Positions 62,967-64,000 of a stretch of DNA of 64,000 nt are shown here, piece after piece. A program made the position numbers and the translations under genes. This DNA is from Actinocorallia populi. GTDB lineage: Bacteria; Actinomycetota; Actinomycetes; Streptosporangiales; Streptosporangiaceae. The notes under the pieces were generated by a model that was given only the letters and a program-made list of their open reading frames with translations, did no database searches and was not told the origin of the DNA. The stretch spans positions 496,001 to 560,000 of the forward strand of contig NZ_PVZV01000003.1 of assembly GCF_002995495.1 (NCBI RefSeq), written 5' to 3'. The stretch's first letter is position 1, and each line of letters begins with the position of its first letter.

Positions 62967-63536
62967 ATGCGATCTCTTGTGACGTCCGTCGTCATGATCG
63001 CGGCGGTGCTGGGGAGCTCCGGGGCCGCGGCCGCCGCGGCCAAGCCGACGCTGAAGTTCACGAAGATCCAGTACGACGCCCCCGGGGCGGACACCCGGGC
63101 GAACTCCCAGCTCAACAAGGAGTACGTCGTCCTCAGGAACACCGGGCGCAAGGCCGTCCAGCTCAAGAACTGGACGCTGCGCGACGCGCAGCGGCACGTC
63201 TACCGCTTCCCGGCCTTCAAGCTGAGGCCCGGCAGGAGCGTCACGATCCACACGGGCAAGGGCAGGAACAACGCGACGCACCTGTACATGAACCGCGGCT
63301 GGTACATCTGGAACAACGACCAGGACACCGCGACCCTCCGCGACGCCAGGGGCGTCAAGGCGCTCGCCCGCTCCTGGAGCGAGTCCGCGCCGCCGAAGCC
63401 CTCCCCCTCGACCGACCCGCGCTACGGCACCTGCACCGAGGCCAAGGCCAACGGCTACGGCCCCTACTACGAGGGCCGGGACCCCGAGTACCACTGGTAC
63501 TCCGACCGTGACGGCGACGGGGTCGTCTGCGAGTAG
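62967..63536 (+). CDS. Secreted lamin-tail / Excalibur protein
   Basis: 189 aa from ATG 62967 with AGGAG seven bases upstream. Signal peptide MRSLVTSVVMIAAVLGSSGA, cleaved near AAAAA-KP. Residues 28-135 form a lamin-tail (LTD) beta-sandwich (FTKIQYDAPGADTRANSQLN, EYVVLRNTGRKAVQLKNWTL, IWNNDQDTATLRDARG). After a Pro/Ser linker the last 40 residues are an Excalibur calcium-binding motif (CTEAKANGYGPYYEG, ending DRDGDGVVCE). Streptosporangiales and Streptomyces secrete many such proteins; their function is not settled but may involve wall or DNA binding. Confidence 0.92.
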   Translation: MRSLVTSVVMIAAVLGSSGAAAAAAKPTLKFTKIQYDAPGADTRANSQLNKEYVVLRNTGRKAVQLKNWTLRDAQRHVYRFPAFKLRPGRSVTIHTGKGRNNATHLYMNRGWYIWNNDQDTATLRDARGVKALARSWSESAPPKPSPSTDPRYGTCTEAKANGYGPYYEGRDPEYHWYSDRDGDGVVCE

Positions 63537-63579
63537 ACCCGGTCCCGCCCGGGACCTGCCCCGCCCTTCGGGCCGGGTC
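63536..63579. terminator. Inverted repeat between convergent genes
   Basis: GACCCGG (63536-63542) pairs with CCGGGTC (63573-63579), with a smaller GCCC-TTCG-GGGC-like loop inside. It overlaps the stop codons of the lamin-tail gene and the hydrolase gene and may serve both. Confidence 0.4.
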
Positions 63580-64000
63580 AGGAGGTGCGGCAGGCGGTGT
63601 CCCGGGCGGGTAGCACGCCCTTGAGCAGGTATCGGTTCACCGTGCGGTCGATGCAGGCGTTCTGCGGGGCGAAGAGTCCGGCGTAGACGGTGTGGCGGAA
63701 CGCGCCGCGGAGGGTGACGAGGCGGGAGCCCGCCAGGGCGCGGTGCGCGGCGAGCTGGCCCTTGTAGGTGGCGGCGGGGTCGCCGGCGGCGCCGACCATC
63801 AGGAGGGGGACGCCGCCGCGGACCCGGGTGGGGCGTTCGGCGGGGCGGGCGGGCCAGAACGAGCAGGGGGTGATCGCGCGGGTCAGCGGGCCGAAGACGG
63901 GCTCCTTCGCGCGGTGCTTCTGGAGGTCTCGGTAGTAGACCTCGGGGTCGCGTGGCACCGCGCGGTCCGCGCACAGGATCGCCGTCTGGACGCTGAACGT
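63578..64000 (-). CDS. Alpha/beta-hydrolase (TAP-like C-terminus), 3' part only
   Basis: 140 residues are visible, entering from beyond base 64000 as TFSVQTAILCADRAVPRDPE. The segment ITPCSFWPARPAERPTRVRG, then PLLMVGAAGDPAATYKGQLA (carrying the catalytic Asp) and RLVTLRGAFRHTVYAGLFA (the His), match the C-terminal third of secreted tripeptidyl-aminopeptidase-like hydrolases with the TAP C-terminal domain. The conserved CIDRTVNRYLLKG and a closing cysteine CRTS are present. The nucleophile serine and signal peptide lie outside the window. Confidence 0.85.
   Translation of the reverse strand, partial: TFSVQTAILCADRAVPRDPEVYYRDLQKHRAKEPVFGPLTRAITPCSFWPARPAERPTRVRGGVPLLMVGAAGDPAATYKGQLAAHRALAGSRLVTLRGAFRHTVYAGLFAPQNACIDRTVNRYLLKGVLPARDTACRTS

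Overview
The window is about 70% G+C on a high-GC actinobacterial chromosome. The XRE/DUF5753, DUF397 and RsbW-like ATPase triad, several TetR regulators, a transmembrane Ser/Thr kinase, a WYL regulator, PASTA, Excalibur and MCE-type ABC proteins, and frequent GTG/TTG starts all fit Streptosporangiales-like bacteria (Actinomadura or relatives). That genus-level guess is inference. No rRNA, tRNA, CRISPR array or intact insertion sequence is visible.

Layout. 1-1751: the end of a metallo-beta-lactamase-fold gene, a TetR gene broken by one missing C, and a secreted expansin-like protein. 1770-8900: a scarred, partly low-GC region with an IS256-type remnant, an Rhs polymorphic-toxin gene cut at its 5' end with a likely membrane immunity gene and an orphan toxin-tip fragment, a displaced copy of the tail of a nearby kinase gene, a flavin monooxygenase/TetR pair with a symmetric operator, and an IS30-type remnant. 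8980-11971: a Ser/Thr kinase and an orphan MlaF/MCE-type ATPase.

12015-38918 is a nonribosomal peptide cluster. On the minus strand run an adenylation-core gene, three NRPS genes (3181, 2557 and 1273 aa), mbtH, a GNAT acetyltransferase and a type II thioesterase. Divergently, SbnA and SbnB homologues make L-2,3-diaminopropionate (Dap). Read in order, the line is C-A-PCP / C-[A-tail only]-PCP / C-A(Thr)-PCP-E // C-A-PCP / C-A(Thr)-PCP-E // C-A-PCP-TE, a hexapeptide with two D-configured Thr-derived residues. The second module has lost the core of its A domain and keeps only the A9-A10 segment. The stand-alone gene upstream holds A1-A8 and stops exactly where that segment begins, so this looks like an adenylation domain split over two polypeptides. 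Its pocket is rich in acidic residues and the gene sits beside the Dap genes, so it probably activates Dap.

39089-51701 is mixed: a thioesterase-like protein, an ABC-2 exporter, a methyltransferase, TetR-controlled membrane and ABC-F genes with clear inverted-repeat operators, a YdeI/glyoxalase/WYL group, the XRE/DUF397/ATPase triad and an ACT-domain protein.

51829-62069 is a tightly packed seven-gene plus-strand operon: GrpE-like, short Hsp70-like, fibronectin-III-like repeat protein, zinc-ribbon GTPase, GTPase-associated protein 1 (GAP1)-like protein, membrane-anchored zinc-ribbon GTPase and a membrane PASTA protein. It looks like a chaperone-coupled double-GTPase system of unknown output and is the second candidate for an undescribed system. 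The window ends with a small unknown protein, a flavodoxin-like protein, a secreted lamin-tail/Excalibur protein and the 3' part of an alpha/beta-hydrolase gene.
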